A stretch of 47,858 nucleotides of DNA from an uncultured Bacteroidota bacterium. Its GTDB lineage: Bacteria > Bacteroidota > Bacteroidia > Chitinophagales > Chitinophagaceae. The notes beneath the pieces were generated by a model. That model made no database searches, was not told the DNA's origin, and saw nothing but the letters and a program-made list of their open reading frames with translations. The stretch's first letter is position 1, and each line of letters opens with the position of its first letter. The position numbers and the translations under genes were made by a program. Where the stretch lies: NCBI GenBank assembly GCA_903829015.1, contig CAIKOJ010000207.1, forward strand, positions 1 through 47,858, given 5' to 3'. Below are positions 1-9,154 of the stretch, piece by piece.

Positions 1-110
1 AAAAGTCAAACAATATTATTTCAATACAATCGCTCGCTTCTGGTAGTTATTTATTTGTATTGATTGATGAAACTGGTAGCAAGAAATTTAGAAGAATAAT
101 AATAAACTAA
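1..110 (+). CDS. C-terminal end of a T9SS type A cargo protein (partial)
   Basis: The frame whose codons start at base 3 is open from the window edge to a TAA at 108-110. The last 35 residues contain ISIQSLASGSYLFVL, then a short charged turn, then KKFRR and a hydrophobic end IIIN. This is the typical end of a type IX secretion type A sorting domain (the LxxGxYxxxv strand followed by a basic-hydrophobic tail). The rest of the protein lies outside the window, so only 'T9SS-secreted or cell-surface protein' can be said. It converges on the methyltransferase gene. The call rests on a short tail and could be chance. Confidence 0.6.
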   Translation, partial: KSNNIISIQSLASGSYLFVLIDETGSKKFRRIIIN

Positions 111-196
111 CATGTAGATGTATTATTCCCCGGAACACCCCAGCGCCTATCACTACTCTCAATAATCCCCTCCCTTCAAAAAATCACCACCACCTT

Positions 197-1369
197 TTAC
201 AACACCTGCACTATCAGAAATTTCAGGTATTGAGTAGATGGTACATTCCAGAGTATAGGGTGGTCGGCCGCCTGTGTGCGCCATTCTACCTGCCGTAGTG
301 TGCGGCGGGCATCTTTAGCGGCATCGCCTATTACGTTCAGAAACATCTCCGGTGTCACCAGATTGGTACAGGATGCTGTAACCAGAAAACCGCCGGGGCG
401 AATGAGCTTCATAGCCCGCAGGTTAACCTCTTTATAGCCCGTTACCGCCTTCTGTATGTTCTCCCTGCTCTTGGTAAATGCCGGCGGATCAAGGATAACA
501 GTATCGTACCGCTTGCCGTCTTTTACCCACTGTTTCAGCACATCAAATGCGTTAACCGCTTCAAACTTGCATTTGTCTTCATAGCCGTTGAGCTCTGCAT
601 TGCGGCGGGCTGTGGCTACGGCATGTTCGGAAATGTCCAGCCCCAGCACGCTCTTTGCTCCGTACTGTGCCGCATGTAATGAGAAGGTACCCGTATAACA
701 GAATACCTCAAGCACATCAGCGTCCTTCACTACATGCTGTATAGCACGGCGGTTATCCTGCTGATCCAGAAAGTAGCCGGTCTTCTGGCCGTTCTCAATA
801 TCTACATGAAATTTAAGTCCGTTCTCGTTGATGATAATATTCGTATCAAACGGCTCCGACAGGAAACCCTTTATCTGCTCCATACCTTCTATGGTACGCA
901 CAGGTACATCGTTGCGCTCGTATATACCTTTGGGGCTGAATATTTTCTGTATGGCTGCAACAATAGCACCCTTCCATTTTTCTATACCCAGCGCCAGCGA
1001 CTGTATTACAAAGTAGTCGTTGAACTTATCAATGATCAGCGCAGGCAGCGAGTCTGCCTCACCGAATATCAGGCGGCAGTTCTCTACATAGCCCAGCAGT
1101 TTGCGGTACTCCCATGCCTCTTTAATGCGCTTATAAAAAAACTGGTCGTCTATTACTTCGTTCTTATCTCGGGTGAGCAGGCGTATACGTATCTGTGATG
1201 CCGGATTGATATACCCCTTACCCACAAATGAGCCATTAGATGAATATACCTCTACTATATCGCCCGGTTCGGCAGTTCCCTCACTATCGCCCAGCTCATT
1301 CCCAAATATCCAGGGGTGGCCGCTCACTACACGTTCTCCTATCTTTTTCCTTAAAAAAAACTTCGCCAT
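197..1369 (-). CDS. rlmI: Class I SAM-dependent rRNA (cytosine-C5) methyltransferase, RlmI-like
   Basis: A 390-residue protein with an N-terminal PUA domain (about 1-75, starting MAKFFLRKKIGERV and including GHPWIFGNE) and a C-terminal Rossmann methyltransferase. SAM-binding motif I is VLEVFCYTGTFSLHAA. The active-site stretch is ILDPPAFTKS, and TASCT carries the candidate catalytic Cys. The family (RlmI / COG1092) methylates a 23S rRNA cytosine. The frame stays open 68 codons further upstream, but those codons run through a TTGG microsatellite that reads as PTNQ repeats, so I place the start at the ATG at 1369, where the PUA domain begins. A TACATTTG promoter element ends five bases before this ATG, which implies a very short or absent leader. 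The exact rRNA site is inferred from family. Confidence 0.9.
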   Translation of the reverse strand: MAKFFLRKKIGERVVSGHPWIFGNELGDSEGTAEPGDIVEVYSSNGSFVGKGYINPASQIRIRLLTRDKNEVIDDQFFYKRIKEAWEYRKLLGYVENCRLIFGEADSLPALIIDKFNDYFVIQSLALGIEKWKGAIVAAIQKIFSPKGIYERNDVPVRTIEGMEQIKGFLSEPFDTNIIINENGLKFHVDIENGQKTGYFLDQQDNRRAIQHVVKDADVLEVFCYTGTFSLHAAQYGAKSVLGLDISEHAVATARRNAELNGYEDKCKFEAVNAFDVLKQWVKDGKRYDTVILDPPAFTKSRENIQKAVTGYKEVNLRAMKLIRPGGFLVTASCTNLVTPEMFLNVIGDAAKDARRTLRQVEWRTQAADHPILWNVPSTQYLKFLIVQVL

Positions 1370-1373
1370 AGCG

Positions 1374-1381
1374 CAAATGTA
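1374..1381 (-). promoter_or_regulatory. -7 promoter element of rlmI
   Basis: On the minus strand this reads TACATTTG, an exact match to the Bacteroidota -7 consensus TAnnTTTG. It ends five bases before the ATG at 1369, so transcription should begin at or next to the start codon (leaderless or nearly so). No clear -33 TTTG is present 19-21 bp upstream; that position is where the TTGG microsatellite begins. Confidence 0.5.
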
Positions 1382-1397
1382 AGTTAAATGGGTAAAT

Positions 1398-1488
1398 GGT
1401 TGGTTGTGTGGTTGATTGGTTGATTGGTTGGTTGGTTGGTTGATTGGTTGGTTGGTTGGTTGGTTGGTTGGTTGGTTGGTTGGTTGGG
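1398..1488. repeat. TTGG tetranucleotide microsatellite with TTGA interruptions
   Basis: About 91 bp of TTGG units (CCAA on the other strand), with a few units changed to TTGA and one GTGTGG interruption at the rlmI side. The longest uninterrupted run is at about 1444-1487. It lies just upstream of the rlmI -7 element, where its -33 region should be, and downstream of the terminator of the large secreted-protein gene. All three frames across it read a PTNQ-type repeat, so it does not by itself break a reading frame. Confidence 0.9.
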
Positions 1489-1519
1489 GTGATTGTTTGT
1501 TTGGTGTGGTGCATTGTTT

Positions 1520-1553
1520 AAAAAAACAATGTCCGCCGGTGGGGCGGACATTG
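1520..1553 (-). terminator. Rho-independent terminator of the SprB-repeat gene
   Basis: The 11-bp arms 1527-1537 and 1543-1553 (CAATGTCCGCC and its complement) enclose a 5-base loop. On the minus strand the hairpin is followed directly by seven T. It lies 22 bases after the stop of the gene at 1576-4707. Confidence 0.9.
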
Positions 1554-1575
1554 CTGAAAATGAAGTTGATCAATT

Positions 1576-4500
1576 CTATTTCATTATGATCAGTTTCTGT
1601 GTTTCTGTCTGACCATTATTAGTAAAGCTTACAAAGTAAATACCCGGAACCAGGTTGGTCACATCTGTAGTAACCGACTGGCTGCCTTTTTGAATCTCAA
1701 CAGCAGTAGTCATCAATACCTTGCCGGTGATATCAGATACTTTCAGGTCGCCCTTGCCGGCCACATCGCTGTTGATCACAGCATTAAAGCTGTTGCTCGC
1801 AGGGTTTGGATAAACCACGAAAGTATGCGCTGCTCCCGGTGTAGTGTTATGCACAGAAAGCATTGGGTCAGCCGATGAGATCGTATTCAGTGTGTAGTTG
1901 GTGATCATCGGAGCATTGTAATCAAAATAGATCGAAGACCTGTTTTTAATGGTAGTTCCTACAGGCAAACCTGGTTTGATGTGCGCAGAATAAGTAAACA
2001 TGCTGTTGCTGCGGATCAGGTCGCTCGATTGTGTTGGCAAGTTGATATCGTTGAACATGAACTTCACGATCTTCCTTGAGCCGCTCTGAGTCATAGTAAT
2101 GTAGCTGTTGGCAGATGAGAAGCCTGGTTTAAGTGTGGTCCAGTCCAGGTTGTCGTCAAGCGTATCTATAACCATCACATTGACAATAGGCCAGTTGCCG
2201 GTGTTCTGGAAATGCACCATGTATTCAAGCACAGAATCAGTGTAGGCAATAAGTCCTGTTGATCCGCTTCCTTTAGGATACACCTCTTTGAAATTAGGAC
2301 TGTAAGAGCCAGTAGTCTTTGTGCTGAAGATGTTCACATTGTTTGCCTTGGTATTATCGTTGGTCCAGTTAGATACCGGGTAGAAATATGCTGCTGTATC
2401 CTTGAACGTAAGGGTAGTGCCAACAGGTAAGTTAGCAGGAACCTTGTAATTGGCAAAGAACATTTTGCTGCCGCCCGGTACCAGAGAAGAGATGCTGTCT
2501 GTTTTGTAATAATTGTTGCCACCTGCAAAGTATTGGCAAGGAATGAATGATGGCTGGAATAATTGTCCGTCGCACCTGTATGCTGCAATAGCTGAATCTT
2601 CACGCATATTGCCGTCGTTAGATATTACAACAACCTGAGAATAAGTTTTTCCAGGTACCGGCATCGTATAATCCCATGTAGAAATACGCATGTCGTAAAC
2701 CGTGTCACGAACGGTATCACCAAAGTTAACAGTGTTCAGGCAACCAGCGCCAGAAAGGGTAGTAGTGTACTCCAGTGCCGACTGGCAAGAAGATATACGG
2801 TAATTACCCATAGCGCTTTGTGCTACAGAATAGATGCCTGCAGGTACCTTGTATGAATAATAGCCGTTTGCATCGGTGAAAGTATAAACAGTACCCAAAG
2901 TAGTACCTGAGATACGGATCTGCATATTAGGTATGCCCGACTCGTAGGGCTCCTGCACACAGTTGCCGTTATCATCGTGGAACACGGTACCATTGATAGT
3001 GCAGTAGCAGCTGTATTGAGTGGTGTCGTAGTCTACGTATGAATATTGGTCTTTAGTAGTGCAGCCGTTGGCGTCAGTTACATGCACCCAGTATGGACCG
3101 GCAGGCAATGCATTGATATTGCTGGTAGTACCGCCAGTGCTCCAGCCGTATGAGTAAGGAGGTTTGCCGCCCCATGCTACAGCTGTATCTCTGCCGTTTG
3201 GCACATATAAACAAGACTCAGGAGTAGCCACTTCGCCAAAGCCTACAGGTGTATTTGACGGCAGGTATTTGGTAACGGTAGCTTTACAACCGTTTACGTC
3301 AGTAACGGTTAAGGTATAGTCACCGGCAGCTTTTGCAGTAATAGTAGCAGTTGTAGCTCCGGTATTCCATGCAAAGCTATAAGGAGCAACACCGCCTGTA
3401 GGATAGGCCGTCATAGATCCGTTTGAAGCAGTACATACAGCCGGAGTAGACAAAAAGCTCAAGCTGATCGTATCAATCGAAGGAACGTAAACAGTGCCTT
3501 CAGTTGCACAACCTCCCGCGTCAGATACACGGTAAGCGTATACGCCTGTTTTTAAATTGGTAGCAGTAACACTTGTATGAACCGGTGTTGTAAACCATGT
3601 TGTGTTATATGGTGGTGTTCCGCCGGTAATGTTAAGTGTTGCGTTGCCGCTTGCTATAACGCAAAGGCTTGGTGTTGCTGTATAGGTAACAGAAACCGGT
3701 GTAGCAGTACCTACATAACCACCATCCTGACCAAAACAACCGTTGGCATCAGTAACGTTTACAGTATAGAAACCGCTGGAAAGGCATTTTTGGCTCTGTT
3801 CAGTTGATCCGTTGCTCCATACGTAGCTGTAGGGTGGTGTACCACCTGTTCCGAATGCAATAACTGTACCATCGTCGCTTGCACATGAGGTGGGAGTAGG
3901 CACAACCGGTGCAGTGATGCTCAAAGCCTGACTAACAAAAGCAAAGTCTGATGCACTACAACCTACAGCATCAGTAACTGTTACGTGGTAAGTACCCATC
4001 AGCAAACTTCCTATTGATGGCGTAGTAGCTCCTGTAGACCACTGGTAAGTAAGTGGCGGAACTGCAGATCCTACGGTAGTAACAGAAGCTGTACCGTTGG
4101 TGCAATTGGCAACAGTAGTAGTAGTAGCAACAGAGAAACTTGGTGTTGTAAAAGCAAATGAAAGAATGTTGTCGACCAAAGAGCCATAAGTACAGCCAGC
4201 AGCGTCGGTAGCTATAACACCATAAATACCTCCCTGCGGAACAGGCATTGGGTTCATAGTACCCAGGATAGCAGATGTAGCTACATCGTACCACTGATAA
4301 TGGAAAGGACCGGTACCACCGCTACATACACTAGCCAGCAATGTATCTGGTGCAGGGCAGGGTGCGCCTGTAACCACCACCGGACAAAGAGTAAACGGTG
4401 CGTAGCCTGCATAAGAACCTGTGCAGGTAGCGCCAAATGCATCAACAGCAGTAGCAGTAATTGGTCCGCCTGAATAATCAGTAAGCACATCGCCCAGACC

Positions 4501-4707
4501 TGAAACACTAGTATGAATGATCGTTGTGCCGGTTGTGCCCGATGTTTGCCAAGACACAGTTAGTGGCGGTACAACACCGGTAAACGCAGCAGACAATACT
4601 CCATCGTTATGGCAAGGCACAGCAGTGAGTACAAATGTAGTCTGTGCTTTAGACGCGATAGCCAGCGCCATAAAAAGGAGTAATGGGAGTAATTTCTTCA
4701 TATTCAT
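1576..4707 (-). CDS. Secreted SprB-repeat protein with SdrD-B-like domain and T9SS type A sorting domain
   Basis: A 1043-residue exported surface or secreted protein. It has a signal peptide (1-22, ending SKAQ), then at least five tandem repeats of 75-90 residues between about 100 and 600. Each repeat carries a variant of GGTPPYSYVWSNGST followed by YTVNVTDANGC, which is the SprB repeat known from gliding adhesins. A Cna-B/SdrD-B-like domain follows (INGTVFHDDNGNC to about 660), then a DUF11-like region ending IYFDYNAPMITN, then a type A sorting domain beginning VVYPNPASNSF and ending KLIIMK. An adhesin or matrix role is inference. A second ATG two codons in (4701) is equally usable. The gene stands alone and ends at a strong terminator. 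Cys residues at fixed places in each repeat could form disulfides. Confidence 0.9.
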   Translation of the reverse strand: MNMKKLLPLLLFMALAIASKAQTTFVLTAVPCHNDGVLSAAFTGVVPPLTVSWQTSGTTGTTIIHTSVSGLGDVLTDYSGGPITATAVDAFGATCTGSYAGYAPFTLCPVVVTGAPCPAPDTLLASVCSGGTGPFHYQWYDVATSAILGTMNPMPVPQGGIYGVIATDAAGCTYGSLVDNILSFAFTTPSFSVATTTTVANCTNGTASVTTVGSAVPPLTYQWSTGATTPSIGSLLMGTYHVTVTDAVGCSASDFAFVSQALSITAPVVPTPTSCASDDGTVIAFGTGGTPPYSYVWSNGSTEQSQKCLSSGFYTVNVTDANGCFGQDGGYVGTATPVSVTYTATPSLCVIASGNATLNITGGTPPYNTTWFTTPVHTSVTATNLKTGVYAYRVSDAGGCATEGTVYVPSIDTISLSFLSTPAVCTASNGSMTAYPTGGVAPYSFAWNTGATTATITAKAAGDYTLTVTDVNGCKATVTKYLPSNTPVGFGEVATPESCLYVPNGRDTAVAWGGKPPYSYGWSTGGTTSNINALPAGPYWVHVTDANGCTTKDQYSYVDYDTTQYSCYCTINGTVFHDDNGNCVQEPYESGIPNMQIRISGTTLGTVYTFTDANGYYSYKVPAGIYSVAQSAMGNYRISSCQSALEYTTTLSGAGCLNTVNFGDTVRDTVYDMRISTWDYTMPVPGKTYSQVVVISNDGNMREDSAIAAYRCDGQLFQPSFIPCQYFAGGNNYYKTDSISSLVPGGSKMFFANYKVPANLPVGTTLTFKDTAAYFYPVSNWTNDNTKANNVNIFSTKTTGSYSPNFKEVYPKGSGSTGLIAYTDSVLEYMVHFQNTGNWPIVNVMVIDTLDDNLDWTTLKPGFSSANSYITMTQSGSRKIVKFMFNDINLPTQSSDLIRSNSMFTYSAHIKPGLPVGTTIKNRSSIYFDYNAPMITNYTLNTISSADPMLSVHNTTPGAAHTFVVYPNPASNSFNAVINSDVAGKGDLKVSDITGKVLMTTAVEIQKGSQSVTTDVTNLVPGIYFVSFTNNGQTETQKLIIMK

Positions 4708-5286
4708 GTTTTTAGCAAATAAAATGGTTCAATTTTTTGCTGTTTCCAGCTTAATTATCAATAGAACATAAGTATTATAATGTGCCTGTTAAATGCACAT
4801 CATAAAACGATCCTAAAAATATCCGTAAATATAGGCAAAATCCAATATTATAATGGCATTTTCATCGGAAAAACGTCATTGCCAAAAAAACGAACCCTCC
4901 ATAAGTAAAAAATGCCTGTTTAATTGCAGGATTAATCCGGTCAAATGGAAATAGCAATTATTTGTTTCCATAGCTTATCTGTAGTTTAAAATGTTTCTTA
5001 AAACGGTATGCCGAATTTAAGCAACCAGTTCCAGTCTTAACATAGGCATAATAATTAAAAATAAAGTTGTATTTTGTTTAATTAATTTTTAGATTAAATT
5101 TGAAGGCAAGCATGCTAATTGATGTTGTATAACCTTATTGAAATATCTATTCGCAGGCATACAATATCTATTAACAAGGGAATAGATCGAATAGATCGAC
5201 AACAGATTTGCATTATATAAAAAAACTAGTGAAGGCGGAATCCGAAAAGCCTGAAAACAGAGTAGGAAATAACTCAAACAAAAAAC
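4708..5286. other. AT-rich divergent intergenic region
   Basis: About 580 bp between the divergent SprB-repeat and alkylsulfatase genes. It must hold both promoters, but no full TTTG/TAnnTTTG pair was found. Visible items are a short direct repeat (GAATAGATC twice, near 5180-5199), a dyad ATGTGC/GCACAT near 4780-4800, and the start of the leader shared with the 7430 gene (from 5241). No gene is supported. Confidence 0.6.
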
Positions 5287-5289
5287 ATG
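5241..5289 (+). repeat. Leader segment shared with the leader at 7367-7432 (copy 1)
   Basis: TCCGAAAAGCCTGAAAACAG, then AGTAGGAAA, then CTCAAACA shortly before the ATG at 5287. The same ordered blocks occur at 7367-7420 upstream of the sulfatase ATG at 7430, with small insertions. No -7 consensus lies inside. It may be a conserved 5' untranslated segment of two sulfatase genes. Confidence 0.45.
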
Positions 5290-7323
5290 AAAAAAATCAC
5301 TACAGCATTTCTTGTATTTATTGCGCTGAATTCAGCCTGGGCATAATCGAAGTTTACACCACTCCCAAAAAAGCCCACCCAGTATACCATCAATGCCTAC
5401 AATTATGTAAAAGATAGTTCGCATCTCGATTTTAACAGTAAGGCAGATTCTTTTGATGCGCATCGCGGTTTGATAAAAGGTGGCTGGCCAAACCTTACCA
5501 TTACCGAATCAGGCAGGAACACACCCATTTGGAACATGAAATCTTTTGAGTTCCTGAATTCGAAAGATTCAAAGAACGCTCCTTATTCAGTTAATCCAAG
5601 TTTGTGGCGCGAAGCTAAGCTGAACTATATTCCTGGTATATTCAAAGTTGTGGATGGTATGTATCAGGCCCGCGGTTTTGGGCTGGCCAACTGTACTTTT
5701 GTACAGGGTAAAACAGGCTGGATAGTTATATATCCGCTGGAATCAGGAGCAAATGCACTTGCTGCATTCGATTCACTTAAAAGTGTGCTCAAAGGTCAGA
5801 GCAAGCTTGACAGCATTTCAGCGATCATTTATACCCACAGCCATGTAGACCACTACGGCGGTGTGCTTGGGGTGTTGGGTTTGCTGAAGCGCGGTGGTTC
5901 CGTATATGGTCCTAATGGTTTTCTGGATCATGCAATCAGCGAAAACACCATCGCCGGAAATGCTATGGGTAGAAGGGCTACCTATATGTATGGTACTTTG
6001 CTGCCAGCCGACACCTTACAGATGGTTGATGCAGGCCTGGGTGTAGCATTGTCCAAAGGGCCATCGGGTATCATACCTAATAATATTTCTGTAGGGGGTG
6101 GCATTTACAAACCCGATTCAATCATAATTGATAGCGTAAAGGTGCATTTCTGGTATACTCCCGGCGCAGAAGCTCCGTCCGAAATGATGTTTTATTTTCC
6201 CGACTTGAAAGCGCTTTGTGCTTCGGAAGAAGTAACGCATACCATGCACAATGTGTATTCGTTGCGTGGCGCAAAGGTAAGAGATGCCCTGGCCTGGAGC
6301 AAGTTTATCGATTCAACTCTTACCCGTTTTGGGGACACAGCAAGGGTGATTTTCGCAAGTCACCACTGGCCGTTATGGGGATCCGAAAACATCAGCAGGC
6401 TCCTTACCACCCAGCGCGACCTATACCGTTATATACACGACCAGAGTATGCGTATGGCTAATCAGGGATCAACACCCATTGAAATAGCAGCTAAAATTAA
6501 ACTGCCTCGCAGCCTGGATACCGTTTGGGCTAACCGCGGATACTATGGTACCCTTAGCCACAACTCGAAATCAGTGTACAACTATTACCTGGGTTGGTTT
6601 GACGGCAACCCCGCCAATCTAAACCCGCTCACACCGGAGGAGGCTGGAAAAAAGTATGTAGATTTTATGGGTGGACCTGAAGCAACGCTGACGAAAGCAC
6701 ATGCTTCTTATTTGGCAGGTGATTACCGCTGGGCCGCAACGGTGCTAAACAATTTGGTTTTTGCCGATCCCGAAAATAATCAGGCTCGCTATCTGCTGGC
6801 AGATACGTATGAGCAGCTCGGATATCAGTCTGAGTCGGGTCCTTGGCGCAATTTTTATCTCACCGGTGCCGAAGAATTACGCTAACCAAATCTGCACACA
6901 AAATTACCTAATTCCTATCCCTCCAACGAGATTATGGATGTGATGCCGCTGGAGCAATATCTTGATTTTATGGCAATCCACCTCGCTCCGGATCTGATAC
7001 TTGATACGACTTACAACTTCCTGGTTAAGTTCAATGGCAAGGGATCCATTAAGCCATGGATGATAATTGGCTTGCAGAATAATGCTATCCATTATAAGAT
7101 TCTTAACGAAAAGCCAACCGAAGGTACATTCGACGCCACGATTTTACTGCCGCAGGATACTATGAACACGATCATTACCCATGGCCCAGTTGCCGGAGAA
7201 AAAGCTATGCGGGGTGCAATAAACAGCGGTTCGGCCACGATAACAGGTAACAGCAATGCATGGTACTATTTGATTGGTAGACTGGAGGAGTACAATTTCT
7301 GGTTCAATATAGTAACACCTTAA
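5287..7323 (+). pseudogene. Alkylsulfatase (MBL fold, SdsA1/BDS1 type) interrupted by two in-frame TAA codons
   Basis: One reading frame of about 678 codons runs from the ATG at 5287 to the stop at 7321-7323 and is broken only by TAA at 5344-5346 and 6883-6885. The first 19 codons encode a signal peptide ending NSAWA, and the first TAA sits exactly where Gln usually follows. The middle part has the metallo-beta-lactamase zinc motif THSHVDHYGG, then a HNVYSLRGAKVRD region and FASHHWPLWG, followed by the alkylsulfatase dimerisation domain. After the second TAA the frame continues into the C-terminal SCP2-like domain. The family cleaves primary alkyl sulfates to alcohol and sulfate, usually in the periplasm. 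Both stops are one C-to-T change from CAA. As it stands, the product would be truncated unless the stops are read through. Sequencing error is an alternative. Confidence 0.88.
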
Positions 7324-7366
7324 TGTTTTATAGACTGCCCCGCACAGACCAAAGCAGGAGGCCGTA

Positions 7367-7432
7367 TCCGAAAAGCCTTGAAAAGAGTAGGAAAAACAGT
7401 TTCATACATTGCTCAAACATAACCAAACAATG
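7367..7432 (+). repeat. Leader segment shared with the leader at 5241-5289 (copy 2)
   Basis: TCCGAAAAGCCTTGAAAAG, AGTAGGAAA and later CTCAAACA precede the sulfatase ATG at 7430, matching the order and spacing in front of the alkylsulfatase at 5287. The copy is longer by about 16 bases between the second and third block. Confidence 0.45.
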
Positions 7433-8932
7433 GACTTCAAACAAAAGCTCGAACAGCTCGGGAAGCAACCCGACATTATACTCATCATTACAGATGAGCA
7501 AACCACACCGGGAGAAAATTACCCCAAGGATTGGGAAAAAACACACCTGAAAACACTTACCCGGCTAAAGGAGAACGGATTCAGTTTCGATAAGGCATTT
7601 TGCAACACATGCATGTGCTCGCCCAGTAGGTCTACGCTGCATACCAGCACCTATCCGGCCATTCATGGCGTAACGCAGACGCTTACCGAAGGTGGGCCAA
7701 TGTCGCCTGGCGAACAAGTACTGGATATGAAAATGCCAAACATCATGAATGTGCTTTGGGCTCAGGGCTATGATACACAGTACAGGGGTAAATGGCACAT
7801 GAGTAAGGGAAAGGCACCTAATGGAGCCAATTCCAACTATGATGAGCTTACTCCTGCCGATCTTGCCCTATATGGCGCAATGGGCTGGGAAACACCGGAT
7901 GCAGGTGAGGATATCAATCCATTGAATTTCGGTGGTGGATATGCCAACCATGATGCGAAATATGTGGCACAGGCAATAAAATACCTGAAGCAAGTAAGAG
8001 CAGAGAGAGCAGCAGGCATCCATAAGCCTTTTCTGCTTGTGCTGTCGCTGGTAAACCCACATGACGTACTGGCTTATCCAAAATCGGCCGACTATTCGGG
8101 ATACCACCCATCAGCATGGGCAGGCAGGGAAATTGGTCTTCCGATGACAGTAGACGAAAAACTGCTGGAGAATAAGAAACCAATGGCTCAGGCGCAGTTC
8201 CTCGAAGTTTGTAATCTGGGTCTGGGATCTTTGCCAACAAAGGAAGACAAACTGAACTATGTGAATTTCTACGGTTACCTGATGAGCCAGGTGGATAAGG
8301 AAATTGGCTATTTTATTGATGAACTGTATAGAGAGACAGAAGGACAAAGGCTGGCCGATTCTGCCATTGTATTCCAGACTTCAGATCATGGTGAAATGGG
8401 TTTGGCGCATGGTGGCCTAAGGCAGAAGACCTATGTAGCTTACGAAGAAAACATGAAGGTACCGCTGGTTGTATCTAATCCCGTGTTATTTAAAGATGCA
8501 GAAATTAAAAGCTCAGAAGCACTGGCAACTCTGGCTGACATTTTGCCAACGATAATGCAATTCACCAATACCGATACTACTATCCCTAATATGGCCGGTA
8601 CAAGCCTGGTGCCGGTTCTCGAAACCGGAGAGCCAGTGCAGGACAGTATCCTGTTTACTTTCGACGATACAAAAGCTGGATCTAACAGCAAGGACTCGCA
8701 GGTAAATGCGGCAAATCGTATCCGTTGTATCCGTACCAACGAGTGGAAATTTTCTATGTACTTCGATGCGCTCGGTACGTACTACAATCAGTATGAGTTG
8801 TATAACCTTAAAAAAGACCCTACTGAATATACTAACCTCGCTTATGATCCTGCATATGAGCCTGTGAGAAAAGAACTGGCTGAGAAACTGCATAAACTGG
8901 AAGTGGCCAAACTCAGGAAACTGCACGAATAA
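7430..8932 (+). CDS. Type I (formylglycine) sulfatase, cytoplasmic
   Basis: A 500-residue sulfatase of the alkaline-phosphatase superfamily. The N-terminal metal-binding stretch is PDIILIITDEQ. The active-site signature is CSPSRSTLHTS, whose Cys would be converted to formylglycine, and QTSDHGEMGLAHG supplies the second metal-binding Asp-His. The C-terminal part (SMYFDALGTYYNQYELYNLK) is typical of the family. It should hydrolyse a sulfate ester; the substrate cannot be read from sequence. No signal peptide is visible at the ATG at 7430 or at the alternative start seven codons upstream (7409), so it is probably cytosolic. It follows the broken alkylsulfatase by 106 bp and ends at its own terminator. 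It needs a formylglycine-generating enzyme, and the FGE-fold protein at 36618 is not a convincing one. Confidence 0.88.
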   Translation: MDFKQKLEQLGKQPDIILIITDEQTTPGENYPKDWEKTHLKTLTRLKENGFSFDKAFCNTCMCSPSRSTLHTSTYPAIHGVTQTLTEGGPMSPGEQVLDMKMPNIMNVLWAQGYDTQYRGKWHMSKGKAPNGANSNYDELTPADLALYGAMGWETPDAGEDINPLNFGGGYANHDAKYVAQAIKYLKQVRAERAAGIHKPFLLVLSLVNPHDVLAYPKSADYSGYHPSAWAGREIGLPMTVDEKLLENKKPMAQAQFLEVCNLGLGSLPTKEDKLNYVNFYGYLMSQVDKEIGYFIDELYRETEGQRLADSAIVFQTSDHGEMGLAHGGLRQKTYVAYEENMKVPLVVSNPVLFKDAEIKSSEALATLADILPTIMQFTNTDTTIPNMAGTSLVPVLETGEPVQDSILFTFDDTKAGSNSKDSQVNAANRIRCIRTNEWKFSMYFDALGTYYNQYELYNLKKDPTEYTNLAYDPAYEPVRKELAEKLHKLEVAKLRKLHE

Positions 8933-8997
8933 GACAAAGGTGAAAACCTGTTGTAGAAACTACTACATAAAATAACCGGTTAGTAAACCACAGGTTT

Positions 8998-9048
8998 CCT
9001 TCCCCCTCCGGGTTCATTACTAAAACCCGGAGGAGGGAAGGATTTTTT
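8998..9048 (+). terminator. Rho-independent terminator after the sulfatase gene
   Basis: Long arms 8998-9014 and 9024-9041 (CCTTCCCCCTCCGGGTT and its complement with one bulged base), followed by TTTTTT at 9043-9048. Confidence 0.9.
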
Positions 9049-9123
9049 ATGTAGCAATGGTTCTGATTCTGGGTTAATAATCAGTAGAAATTACTACCGC
9101 ATATTATCTGGCACCACTTTTGC

Positions 9124-9140
9124 GTTACATATTATGTAAC
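9124..9140. promoter_or_regulatory. Perfect 7-bp dyad upstream of the 9155 gene
   Basis: GTTACAT, three bases, ATGTAAC: a perfect inverted repeat centred on 9132 and ending 14 bases before the ATG at 9155. A near-consensus -7 element CACTTTTG (one mismatch) lies directly upstream, ending at 9123. It could be an operator at the transcription start or a small leader hairpin. Confidence 0.4.
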
Positions 9141-9154
9141 CAATACTCTCTGTT

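Noticed and set aside
734..1198. A 154-residue plus-strand ORF inside rlmI
   Set aside because: It lies fully within well-supported methyltransferase coding sequence and its translation shows no domain.
1398..1488. A CRISPR-like array or a secreted PTNQ-repeat protein
   Set aside because: Units are 4 bp without spacers. The PTNQ reading is an open frame created by the microsatellite, and the methyltransferase start lies downstream of it.
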